A stretch of 22,271 bases of DNA from Pleurotus djamor. Taxonomy: Eukaryota; Basidiomycota; Agaricomycetes; Agaricales; Pleurotaceae. Position 1 is the first letter of the stretch, and each line of letters starts with the position of its first letter. The notes beneath the pieces are model-generated. The model saw only the letters and a list, made by a program, of their open reading frames with translations, was not told where the DNA came from and did not search any database. This document shows, in pieces, positions 10,330-19,189 of this stretch. The stretch spans positions 1 to 22,271 of the forward strand of contig JAPEVF010000743.1 in assembly GCA_029747585.1 (NCBI GenBank). Direction: 5' to 3'. The position numbers and the translations under genes are program-made.

Positions 10330-10623
10330 AGCGGAAAGCCTCCTCAGATCGAGAGGGAGAGCAAGGACGAGGAGGTTGACGAAGTAGCTCGGTACGTCCA
10401 GGTGCTAGGTGACCTTGAGGAACGGAAGAGAAACACAAACAAGCGCCGACGCCTTTGTTTGTACACCGGCCATCGGCGTATTTGGCTTCCAACCAAACTC
10501 TTGCTCTCCACAATGTCGAACTTGAGCTCGACCACGCTACTATGCACATTCCCCAAGAAATGGAAGGAAAACCAAATATCTTCCCTTGAATATGTACCTC
10601 GTCTTAGCTCAAGGCTATTCTAA
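10330..10623 (+). pseudogene. Unrecognised coding remnant, 97 residues, no start codon
   Basis: This plus-strand frame opens right after a TAG (10327-10329) and runs 97 codons to a TAA. The first half reads like a charged helical protein (EEVDEVARYVQVLGDLEERK, then a basic run NKRRR). The only ATG is internal, at 10513. The minus strand also has a protein-like frame here, starting at an ATG at 10556 (MGNVHSSVVELKFDIVESKS...), so which strand was coding is unclear. No family recognised and no reliable splice sites flank it. It may be a relic of a degraded gene or transposon. Confidence 0.25.
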
Positions 10624-13231
10624 TTGCCGATTCGACAAACGACAAACCTCATGTAAACCTCATGTCAGAGGTAAAAACGGCGCGCTGGGCTTCTTGTTCC
10701 CTCACATCATTCCATTTTCTTATTCGACAAGTCTCCGACGGCATCTTTCCTTGGTCCAAACTGGAAATCTTGAACCGACAACCTTCGTACAGCCCGAGTC
10801 ATCCTCGCTCTTTGTGACTATCCGATTTAGACTATGAGTCGGGTTCATGGGAACCCTTCCACGCTCTCGCTTCTCCCACACCGACAAGCTAACGGACGGA
10901 TATGGTAGCTACAAGGCGGCGGTGGCAAATACCCCCCACGAGCCAACATCCATGTGAAACCCCGAGGGCGTTGCCTATACTCGTGGTAGCAGAGACAATT
11001 AGGAATTCGGCGGTATGTGTTTCCTCAGTGCTCCGTTCCGTGCATGAGGGTAATAAACTTTGCACCTTCCGTTATCCACGCAGGCTGTGCACCTCCTATC
11101 TGACCTTGCTTGCAGCGTGCCTATGCGGAGAGCTTGAGACCAACCTTGTCTTCGGTGGACCTCCTCGGACTCGCTCAGAACCCAAACGCCGCGAATGTTC
11201 TTTTCAAGGCTGCTCCGAAAACACCCTGGTAGGCCACTGACTTCCTCATTGTAGTCACTGAATCAGGTTGAGCTACTCGATTTCTCGTGCCCGCCACGCA
11301 GACATGCGGCTGCCCACGAATTGTCTGGTTCATGGCGAGGAATTTACATGCTGCACGAAAGCTCATGTCATTCAAATGCGTACAATTTACTCGTTCCCGT
11401 ACTTTGTACGTACGCAGCTGAAGGAGGGCGACGACTCAGCGTAGAATGGAACCGACGGTGCGTCACCTCCACGCTTCTCTATGATCCTAGCCTATAGTCT
11501 AATTTAACATGAAGGCAGACATCTGGAAGCGTCAAGTACACCGTGCTTCGTAGATAGCGAACCCGATTCAGTAAGCTTCAACACATCTCCGTCCTACTCA
11601 CCCACCTCGAGGTAATTCAAGTCATATTCCCCAATCCCCACACCTTCTTCGAGCGCAACTATGCCCTTACGTAGCTATCCACCGCACGTTCAAATCCATC
11701 AGCTTCGCCATTGTCCTATCCTTATCGCTGTTCCGCGGCCTTAACCAGTAGACCTGAGCTCGGTCTAAATTCTATCTCACAAGCTCTTCCTCCCACCACC
11801 AAGCTCGCTGTATTCTCATCCAGGTCGGTACGTACGGAGTCATTCAATATTCGTTGTGATCTCAGATACCAGCGAACCTCAGACTGCTGAGGAACCTGCT
11901 TCCACGCTTCCTTGATCTTCCCCCGTCGTGGTTCTTCCGCACTCAAGAATACCGGTACGTCTGGTCTATTTCGAGACGCATAGCGCTTAACGGTTGTGTA
12001 TTCACAGGGATTACACCGTCGCTTGTTCATTCGAGCAGACCTTTGCCCATATTCTCCCGTACGTTTCCCTGCTTTTTCATCGTCGAGTTCGTGTTCAAGA
12101 AAAAGCAGAAAGCGTGGAGATACCTCCAAACTCATATGGCCGCTAGTTTCCGCGATTATGGTGGTGACTCTACGATCGTTCTCAAGTGAGTCATACGTAT
12201 CTTCATGAAATAACTCACGGCTCACACGAATCAAAGCTCAAGTATGGACCTGACTGTCAGGCTGTCACTCTACTCATGATAACGATCAGGTATGTATTAA
12301 TCACGCCCTTCATCCGCGATGAGATAACGATTCCCCATTGTTCGCTCAAAATAGCTAAAAGGACCCAAAGTTCAACTCCATCGGTGTCAGTACCCCACTT
12401 TACTTTGGAGTACAGGCGATCGTTTGCTTTGCCTCCACCGTCGTCGTTCAAGCCTGAAATTACTCTACACCCGTAAGAGGTACGCCGTGTTCAAGGATTT
12501 CCATGTCAAAGCAAACCCTCACGGTCATCCTCGCTCACGCGTGACAAATAAGAGAGTGCAGCCGCTCAATATCCGTTTGGACTTTTACACAAACGCCGCC
12601 GTCTTCATCCTATAGATGAAACAATCCGATCATCATGCGCACCCATCAACGTTAGTAGCTTCCTCATTGTCCTCTACCGATCGCCCCAGTTCTCATACCC
12701 TCATGATAGGCACCTACCGTGTATCCGACTAGTTTACATGAAGGAGGGAAGGCTTGAACTGTTTTCGCTCATCAACCGGCGTAAGTCAACTATTACAATG
12801 TCACGGTGAAGCCGTAACTTTCCAAATTCCGGACATTCAAACTTATCCCTCGTCCTGACCTTCTTCATTGTCCTCTAGGCTTACGGTCCCCACTTCTCAT
12901 CTCCTTCCAAACGCCTACAACTGAATGTATTAATCTTCCCCATTTCGACCGTGTAGAAAAATTAAACGGTCAATTTCATTCTTCGAGCTTGCTTCCGCCA
13001 TTCACATCCATGAGTTTTTGGGTCGTTACCCTACTTCACATTGCAAATTTGCGATTTAGACCGAGCTTTGAGGGTCTACATCATCCGAAGGAACAGGGCA
13101 TCGAACGATGAATCAGGTGAGGGAACTACTCAGGGAGTACCAAGTACCCCTCACCATTGTTCGATATATGCGGATGCAAAAGAACCCTGGCGTCGCCTCG
13201 AGATTTGAAAATTTGACAGCCTCATGTTCGT
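10624..13231. other. Gene-poor subtelomeric stretch
   Basis: No supported gene. An 11-base tandem duplication is at 10644-10665. From 11.9 to 12.5 kb the plus strand has several intron-like signals (GTGAGT near 12185, GTATGT near 12290, with AG acceptors 40-65 bases downstream). A word of the form CTTCnnCATTGTCCT occurs at 11703, 12659 and 12860, the last two about 200 bases apart with similar flanks. Confidence 0.35.
11722..12234 (-). CDS. Hypothetical protein, 170 residues
   Basis: This is the longest open frame between the transposon and the TDP2-like gene. It begins at an ATG at 12234 and ends in TAA. The product is charged, rich in Arg and Glu, with a CNPCEY pair near the middle and no signal peptide or membrane segment. 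I recognise no domain. Against it, the opposite strand carries splice-like signals in the same interval, and no TATA box or leader was seen. It could be a lineage-specific subtelomeric gene or a chance open frame. Confidence 0.25.
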   Translation of the reverse strand: MIRVSRELFHEDTYDSLENDRRVTTIIAETSGHMSLEVSPRFLLFLEHELDDEKAGKRTGEYGQRSARMNKRRCNPCEYTTVKRYASRNRPDVPVFLSAEEPRRGKIKEAWKQVPQQSEVRWYLRSQRILNDSVRTDLDENTASLVVGGRACEIEFRPSSGLLVKAAEQR

Positions 13232-13865
13232 ATGTGTGTCCTGATTGCATCTAATCTAGATCACTTCTCAACATTGAACACTTTCAGGACGTCTATTCAC
13301 CGTGTCCCGTGTGAGTACTCTAGTTTGGTCGATCGCGTCTACCGCGTACAGCATGAGCAGAAATATACTCTCATTTCCGTTGGTGTGTTCAAGTATCCAC
13401 GCTCAACGTTTGAGTACTCAAGTACTCACACGTACGTACCACAGCACCGTGCTATGCACCGTATTTCCCTCCTCAAATTCAAATCTGCAACTCGATCACC
13501 GAGACCCCCATCGTGCTTCTATGTTCTTCGTGTCGGTGTCTACTCTAGAGTACACTGTCGTATGTGTCGGTCTCAGGGTCTCATACACCGTGACGGACGA
13601 CCTTGCTGCGCATCATTCGATGAATCATCACGCATCACGCACTGCCGCCTTATGCTTTCTATCTCTATTTCTGTACCCGTCGGGATGACTATCCCGCCAT
13701 CTCAACATCAACCATCAACCGCAGCACCATCACCTTGAGGCTTCGACGTCACATTGACGCCAACGTTCCAAAGACTGAACGTTGAACATAAATCATAAAT
13801 TACACGGGCTATCACGCCCTCTATCACAGTATCAGTTACTATCACTTCACAGCTCGCGCTTTTTG

Positions 13866-14010
13866 ATGTGCTTGATCGCTGATCTCGGTGCTGTGGGCTA
13901 TGTTTCTGTGTACTCTCTCCTCTGGAGCGTGTTACTCGTCTGGTGGAACATTTACACTCTATGTGGATCGCAGCGCGAGGCTATGCTCCACGTTCTCCAC
14001 GGACTACCTA
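13866..14010 (+). repeat. Diverged direct repeat, copy 1
   Basis: The block holds GATCTCGGTG, then GGCTATGTTTCTGTGTA, then TGGATCGCAGC with a CG-rich tail. The same ordered words recur in copy 2. The distances between the words differ slightly, so the copies have gained and lost bases since duplication. Confidence 0.55.
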
Positions 14011-14285
14011 GCGAGTGTTTGGACATTTGAACATCCGTTCGTAGGGCTCTCTAGTCCTCGTTTCTGGTTCGATCATTCTCAGGAAAGGCCTCATCATACC
14101 TTCAAGGCGTCGGTCTCCTCGCATGAAAGTGATCTCCTCTTCAACCTACCTACCTTCGCGCCTCGCTTTGTGTTTTTGTGGACTCATAGGTATCTGTTGG
14201 AGCCTTCGTTCTTTCGAGTTCACGACACAAGCTGGTCTTCTCAGCACGATTCCTCGACCGCGTCCATTCCTTACTCTATATCTGA

Positions 14286-14480
14286 TGTGCAATCAAATGA
14301 TCGTTGATCTCGGTGATAGGCTATGTTTCTGTGTATACGCTATCATTCCAACATTCTACGTTCACCATTCCCTCGGCCAGCCCTCTGTGGGAGAGCTACT
14401 CTACAAGGCATGAGATGCGTCTTCTCCTTGATGCGTCATGGATCGCAGCTCGATGCTATCCACCCCGTCCTTCACGCGTC
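14286..14480 (+). repeat. Diverged direct repeat, copy 2
   Basis: Starting about 420 bases after copy 1, this block shares GATGTGC, TGATCTCGGTG, the 17-base word GGCTATGTTTCTGTGTA and later TGGATCGCAGCTCGA in the same order and strand. The second half is more spread out than in copy 1. Confidence 0.55.
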
Positions 14481-14809
14481 ACGAACCCTTTCTTCCAACC
14501 TCGTATTTGGTTCATCTCTCTCTTGAAAGGGCTCATCACCCCGCCTGTCCGTCGGTATTCTCGTTCGAAGCCTCCAATGACACTGCCAGCCTCTCAACTA
14601 GAGTCCTCTGATACTCTGATACTCTACTCACGCACCGCTACGTGAAATGGTAGTAAACACACATCCCACGCCGATGGTACTTGATGACGGCACTTGATAC
14701 TCCTCGTGCCTCTCCCGCACACAATCTCTCCGCGCATCAATCTTAACGCCTTCCCCTTACTCATACTCATCCCAAAATACTCAGTCCCCTCGGTTACTCC
14801 TCTCCTCCT

Positions 14810-14935
14810 TTACCCGTCTTCCCCCCTTACTCCTTTCTTTCTCCTTTTACCTCTCTTTCTCCCTCCCTCTCCCTCTCCCTCTCCNGTTTTCTTCTTCTNG
14901 TCCCCATTTTTNCTCTCCCTCTCTTAACCACATCC
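14810..14935 (+). repeat. Pyrimidine-rich low-complexity tract
   Basis: This tract is almost entirely C and T on the plus strand, with a CCCTCT microsatellite core (about 14862-14884) and three N bases. It probably marks slippage-prone sequence and assembly uncertainty. It resembles the CT-rich leaders of fungal promoters, but no TATA box or open frame is attached. Confidence 0.75.
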
Positions 14936-15190
14936 CTCATCCTCTTCCCATTTTCAACGAAGCCAACGCCGTCTAACCAAGCCGAAACGGGAGTAAGGAT
15001 TGTCGTCGGTTACCTGGTGTCATAGAGTAGAGGATGCACTGCCTCCTGTCATTTCGCTTCTCCTCAATTATTGACTACTAACCGCTAAGCAATGACCGCT
15101 AAGGACGCGTGTATGATGGAATGACGCGTGTGTTTAATCTCCACGTACTAGCGTGGACGCTCACGACTTATTTCGTCTTCCCACTTCTAT
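14936..15190. other. Short intergenic stretch with small tandem repeats
   Basis: No gene. Near 15,080-15,135 the word ACCGCTAAG is repeated with a 16-base period and GACGCGTGT with a 20-base period. A small inverted pair CCACG/CGTGG follows near 15,142-15,157. Confidence 0.35.
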
Positions 15191-15930
15191 GTTCTTTTCT
15201 TTTCGTTTTAGTGGTGTTTTTNCGTTGATTAAAAAGTTCATTTTCTACGATGATTTTCCTCCATTAAATTTCAACATGCGTTCTATCTATCATTAATGAT
15301 TGAGAATATAACCGATGTTATTTTCGCGATTTATTCAGCTTTTTACGTACCCCAACCCAACCCACCTATCCTATCCTTCAATTGCATCTTTCCGTCGTTC
15401 CGAGCGTTATCAAACATCACACAGCCCTTGAGCTCGCGAACAACCTAGGTACCCAGATCCGAAATGAATATTAAATATTAAATGATGACGTCGTTGCGAG
15501 TGGTCCTGGATAATCCCGACGACACGACTACATCAGGAAAACATCATTTTTACCAGGAGCAGATGGAAGCTAGATAAGATCAAGAAGCTGTGGGAGAAAG
15601 GTATCTTGTATATCTAAAATAGAAAAAGCGCTTAAAGTTATGCTTTGTACAAGAGGTATGACAAAGCAAGAAAAAGACGCTGTAATACTTACATAGCGAG
15701 CGCCAATGCTTCAAAAGCACAAAAAGCTGGAAAAGCTAGGAAAGCTAGGAAAGCTCTGAAAGCGTTGATAAACAAAACAAAAAAAAATTGAGCAGTTATA
15801 ATAAATGTGTATAAATCATACCACTTCATATTAACGCAAAAAGTATTTATTGCATAAAACTATATAGATGTTATACAGGAAGCGTAAAGAAGTTAAGAGC
15901 TAGCAGAAAAACAAAAGAGAAAGATTCCGT
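15191..15930. other. AT-rich island
   Basis: Base composition changes sharply to A/T-rich, unlike the GC-balanced flanks, with A-rich runs on the plus strand, including a run of nine or so A near 15,780. It contains the frameshifted coding relic at 15571-15791. Such islands in fungal subtelomeres usually come from an inserted element. I found no clear terminal repeats. Confidence 0.6.
15571..15791 (+). pseudogene. Frameshifted coding relic in the AT-rich island
   Basis: Three consecutive plus-strand segments read as protein if frame changes are allowed. The first is LDKIKKLWEKGILYI, stopped by TAA. The second is SKIEKALKVMLCTRGMTKQE and onward to a TAG. The third is a Lys/Ala-rich tail (ASKAQKAGKARKARKALKAL) ending in TGA. 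The order, the joining of blocks and the basic tail suggest the C-terminal part of an old gene with at least two frame breaks. A DNA-transposon transposase tail is a reasonable guess given the setting, but I cannot name a family and no catalytic motif remains. Confidence 0.35.
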
Positions 15931-16591
15931 GTCCCACCGCTGTCCTGCCTGTACCATGTCAACGCGACGAGCACTCATCTTGCTTGGGCTATTACAGGGG
16001 AAATTCATATTTGACCTTGATCGACGGAAAAGGTACAAGCACCACACCGAACACTACAGAACACATGCGCATGAAAAACAAAAAACATAGCCCTGATCCC
16101 GAAGGCGGGAAGAGGTACAATAGCATGAAAAGCATCCCCCTTGCTTCAAATTATATCTCATCTTATCGCATTGTAAAGGTTCGACACTCGACTCCATCAT
16201 TCGCATCATTCGGGCGATACACCACCGTAAACTCTAGGTAATCCTGTCACCTAAGTGGACGGTCGAAATCCAGAACGCGCTGACGCTGAACTTCTGGAAC
16301 ACTCGTTAGATTCGACGACAAAGAGCTTTCTCGGCTACACTTGTTGCACTAGAAAAATATCCAATCCGATGAGGGCTTGTTGGATCAACCACCCGCGTCG
16401 TAGGCTAATCGCATATTCCCTCTGGTCGACCCTTTGCTACCTTTTGACTGTGTCAATTGGAACCTACCGTCTATTTCGACCCTACCCGTCGTTGAGAAGC
16501 TTTATACTCATCAACCGCCCGCAGGTCGATCACATAATAGACCACTGGAAACCACTCTAAACCCAACGAAACACCCAGAGTGGCGAGCTAG
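15931..16591. other. Intergenic stretch, no supported gene
   Basis: Plus-strand frames at 15984-16241 and 16255-16560 are open but lack recognisable motifs, and the second starts only at GTG. I see no promoter, RNA gene or repeat here. Confidence 0.3.
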
Positions 16592-16831
16592 ATGACAAAG
16601 AGGACCAGCTACTCCCAGCATTACTACTTTCTTGACACTTTCCCGATCCTCTCGTGCCTAGTTCAGATCATCCCGGACGCGGCCCCCAAACACACCTCCA
16701 ATTCCATTGAACCGATCACCTCCGCTGCACGGCTCTCTGGGCTTCCTGATAGGATCAGGATCTACCTTCGTGAGGACCTATCCAGTGGCTCCTGGGTCCC
16801 GAAAGAGGGCGGTGGTCTCCCAGAAACGTGA
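16592..16831 (+). CDS. Small hypothetical ORF, 79 residues
   Basis: An ATG-started frame with a mildly GC-rich third codon position, similar to the TDP2-like gene, ends in TGA. The product is Ser/Pro-rich with no known motif. It faces the TDP2-like gene in a tail-to-tail arrangement across about 550 bases. It could be a short gene, a final exon or a chance frame; there is no splice or promoter evidence. Confidence 0.2.
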   Translation: MTKRTSYSQHYYFLDTFPILSCLVQIIPDAAPKHTSNSIEPITSAARLSGLPDRIRIYLREDLSSGSWVPKEGGGLPET

Positions 16832-17385
16832 GAGCCGCCCATGGTCTTTTTGGTATGTCAAACGGGGTTGAAGAGGGTCATGTCTTTGCACCCCCTGCTC
16901 TTAATCATCAACGTTAACGGATCAGCATAAGCGCATATCCATGCCTATAGCCTCAGCCGCCTCAGCCGCCGTTTCCCTTTCGTTGGCCCTTGTTTTCGAC
17001 ACAAAGTCTTTTCTATGCCTTCTCCGATGCTTTGACGAGAAAGAGCACGTTCATGCTTTCGCTGAGGAACACTAATATTCTCGGTCCCCCAAGCCAGTCT
17101 GTAGAGTATACATTGGCAAAGCAAGTATCACACCAACTATGTATGCCATATCTTCAAACATAGGGCCAGATCCTGAATACTGAGCGCGCTGAGCGTCAAG
17201 ACGTTGACCCCAACTCTCTGAATCCAAGCAGGACATGGGGAGCATGTTGACTTGACTACTATTTCTAATTACTTTGTACAACAACAATGACGACGCAGAC
17301 GGCCCTTCCGGGCAGACATGATTCCCCAAGGGGGAGAGCATACCATAAAAAGCATAGGGGAAAACAAAGCGAATTGGCAAAGGAC
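16832..17385. other. 3' flank of the TDP2-like gene
   Basis: This stretch lies downstream of the TDP2-like gene on the minus strand. A minus-strand frame (17072-17389) overlaps its stop codon but has no recognisable content. A perfect 10-base tandem (CCTCAGCCGC twice) sits near 16,951-16,970. No clear poly(A) signal was identified. Confidence 0.3.
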
Positions 17386-18456
17386 TCATCGAAGAGCTCG
17401 GATGGTTGTGATTAGCCCATAATGATCACTGACAAACTTTCCGTCAGGCATCTGCACACCCTGGCCGATCCGCTCAGGCTGGTCAACTTTCAGGCCTCGC
17501 CGCGGCACGAACAGCACCTTATCCAAGCGCGCTGGGGGGAACTTTCCGACATCCCTGCCTTGATAGCCCCACGTAAACCCGCTCTCGTCTTCATCACCCT
17601 TCCGCCATGCGTCCCGGAGTCCATTTTGTTGCGGGAGCTTCTTATCTTCCGGACCAATAGCGTTCATATCCCCGCACACGATCCCGCTGTGCAGTTTGCC
17701 TTCCGTGAGAAGCTTGGACACCAAGTTCAATTGTATCGGTCGGGCGATAAGCCCAGTCTGCAGCGACTCGAGATGCGTGTTCACCACTCGCACCAACACA
17801 TCTGACCCCTCTTCTGTCCGCAGGCGCACGTCTACGATAACCGCCGTTCGTTGCATCGCAGAGCATCCAAACTCTAGGATCCCCGCAAACGCGACAGGGA
17901 CATTCCGCGATATCAACGTGATGTTTCCATAGTACGTCCCCTCTGGCCACTTTCGTGTGTTCGACGGCGTAATAACGAAATTATTCTTCACCCAGTCGTT
18001 GGCAAGTATCACACCGAACGCCTCGACGTGAACCTCCTGGAGGAGGATACACGTGGGTTCGGGTGCTTGATGGTCTTCGCAGTGGAAGATATCACATTTT
18101 AGGTACTCCAAAACAGTTTCGAGGCGTTCTTGCGGGTCTTCTTCCGTGAAATCAACATTCCATGTTACAATCCGAATGAGGGATGGCGGCGGGCGTCTGG
18201 GAGTATCGCGCTCCGTGACGTGCTTCCAGGCCTCTTTTGAAGATCGATATCGGCTCGGCCGTAGCTCGTATAAAGAATTTGGGATTACAGGATCCTCGTC
18301 GGTGCTAGCGTACATCGACACAACATCGTCAAGAAATGTAAGGAGGGGCCCCTGAACGATGGTTCGCACGGATTTACTTCCTCGTTCAAGCATGAGTTGT
18401 GCTGTTATTTTGTGAAAATGAAATTCAATGGTTTCTGATAGGTCCGTAGCGCTCAT
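17386..18456 (-). CDS. TDP2-like endonuclease/exonuclease/phosphatase-fold phosphodiesterase
   Basis: This single-exon gene encodes 356 residues. Conserved motifs of the EEP fold appear in order: TWN (98-100), LQEV with the metal-binding Glu at 141, NTHLES with His at 228, GDMN with Asp 263 and Asn 265, ARLDKV (309-314) and SDHYG with catalytic His 345. The pattern is closest to tyrosyl-DNA phosphodiesterase 2, which removes peptide adducts from DNA 5' ends and thereby repairs trapped topoisomerase II; that activity is inferred from the family. The TWN motif continues VDFT rather than the IDGLD of animal TDP2, and no N-terminal UBA-like domain is evident, so another EEP substrate is possible. 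Residues 1-90 are poorly conserved and mostly helical. The ATG at 18456 is preceded by a TATA box and a leader with upstream ORFs. All catalytic residues are present, so it looks functional, unlike most of its surroundings. Confidence 0.85.
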   Translation of the reverse strand: MSATDLSETIEFHFHKITAQLMLERGSKSVRTIVQGPLLTFLDDVVSMYASTDEDPVIPNSLYELRPSRYRSSKEAWKHVTERDTPRRPPPSLIRIVTWNVDFTEEDPQERLETVLEYLKCDIFHCEDHQAPEPTCILLQEVHVEAFGVILANDWVKNNFVITPSNTRKWPEGTYYGNITLISRNVPVAFAGILEFGCSAMQRTAVIVDVRLRTEEGSDVLVRVVNTHLESLQTGLIARPIQLNLVSKLLTEGKLHSGIVCGDMNAIGPEDKKLPQQNGLRDAWRKGDEDESGFTWGYQGRDVGKFPPARLDKVLFVPRRGLKVDQPERIGQGVQMPDGKFVSDHYGLITTIRALR

Positions 18457-18610
18457 CCCCTTTTCATTAGCGGAGAGACCAGCAGCATGCCGGCCTCTCC
18501 GTGTGACTATCTAGGTACATGTGGGTAGACTACGAGACTAGCTACGGGCAAGCTACGAGATGACGAGGAGGAGGGTAGAGAGGTAGAAAGGTGAGGCGTC
18601 CAGACAGCAT
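18453..18610 (-). promoter_or_regulatory. 5' leader of the TDP2-like gene with three upstream ORFs
   Basis: Between the TATA box and the start codon the minus strand has three short ATG-initiated frames: 18542-18610 (22 residues), 18467-18520 (17 residues) and 18453-18488 (11 residues). The third ends in a TGA that overlaps the main start as ATGA. If the leader is not spliced, these would reduce or regulate translation of the main frame. A leader intron that removes them cannot be excluded. Confidence 0.45.
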
Positions 18611-18658
18611 AACGACGACGAGGAGGATGGGTGCTTGAAACCGGCTCTGACACCCCTC

Positions 18659-18666
18659 CTTATATA
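18659..18666 (-). promoter_or_regulatory. TATA box of the TDP2-like gene
   Basis: TATATAAG on the minus strand lies about 200 bases upstream of the start codon and is followed by a CT-rich leader, a common arrangement in fungal promoters. The leader length fits a transcription start about 30 bases downstream of the box. Confidence 0.55.
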
Positions 18667-18796
18667 CACCTCGCCACGTCAGTACCAAGCCTTGCGCACT
18701 GACCACACCTAAATTTTCTCCCCTCTGCCCTCGGCTACGTCTTCGCCTCCGTGTCTCGACTCTCCACAGCAATTCTGTATCTCCGTGAAAATAATT

Positions 18797-18802
18797 TTTA
18801 TT
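18797..18802 (-). terminator. Possible poly(A) signal AATAAA (minus strand)
   Basis: AATAAA on the minus strand overlaps the stop region of the last open frame (18798-19127) of the upstream minus-strand unit. It lies about 130 bases before the TATA box of the TDP2-like gene, which suits the end of one gene and the start of the next. Confidence 0.35.
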
Positions 18803-19189
18803 CACATTCCTTGGTGCGTCTCGACTCATATCTCCGTAAAACCAAGTTTCTTTTGCTACGTAATTGACACAAGTCCGCTCCTACACGTATACACCCAAAA
18901 ATAGCTACACCCATAATGCTTGACTCCTGTGAGCTTGATCTCCAGTCAGCCCAAATCCCTTTGGACTCTGCGGCTCCACGACGCGAAACAAGATCCTTGA
19001 GCCTTGACACGTAGAAACTTGGAGGGCGGCGAGATTTCCGACGAAAGGAAAGAGAAGGGAAACCAAGAAACCAAGAGGAAAGGGGGGGGTACAACTCTGT
19101 CGCCACCATCATCGTTTCGAGAGACATTGCGACCCGAATTCTGTAAAAACAACGTTAGCAATAAGCTAAAGCAAATTGCGCACCGAGAT

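Larger units (their letters stand above)
13232..14693. other. Subtelomeric stretch with internal duplication
   Basis: Several overlapping plus-strand frames of 70-168 codons (for example 13232-13738 and 13888-14307) are open at once, which points to base composition rather than coding. GTACTC/GAGTAC words recur between 13313 and 13558, some as small palindromes. The clearest structure is a diverged direct duplication, listed separately. Confidence 0.35.

Noticed and set aside
14040..14100. Possible tRNA gene suggested by GGTTCGATC near 14,068
   Set aside because: No matching A box, anticodon arm or acceptor stem could be folded around it; other GTTCGA words in the window failed the same test.
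17642..17950. Open frames on both strands within the TDP2-like gene (17422-17805, 17642-17950, 17696-17932)
   Set aside because: They overlap the motif-bearing frame of the TDP2-like gene and show no independent evidence.
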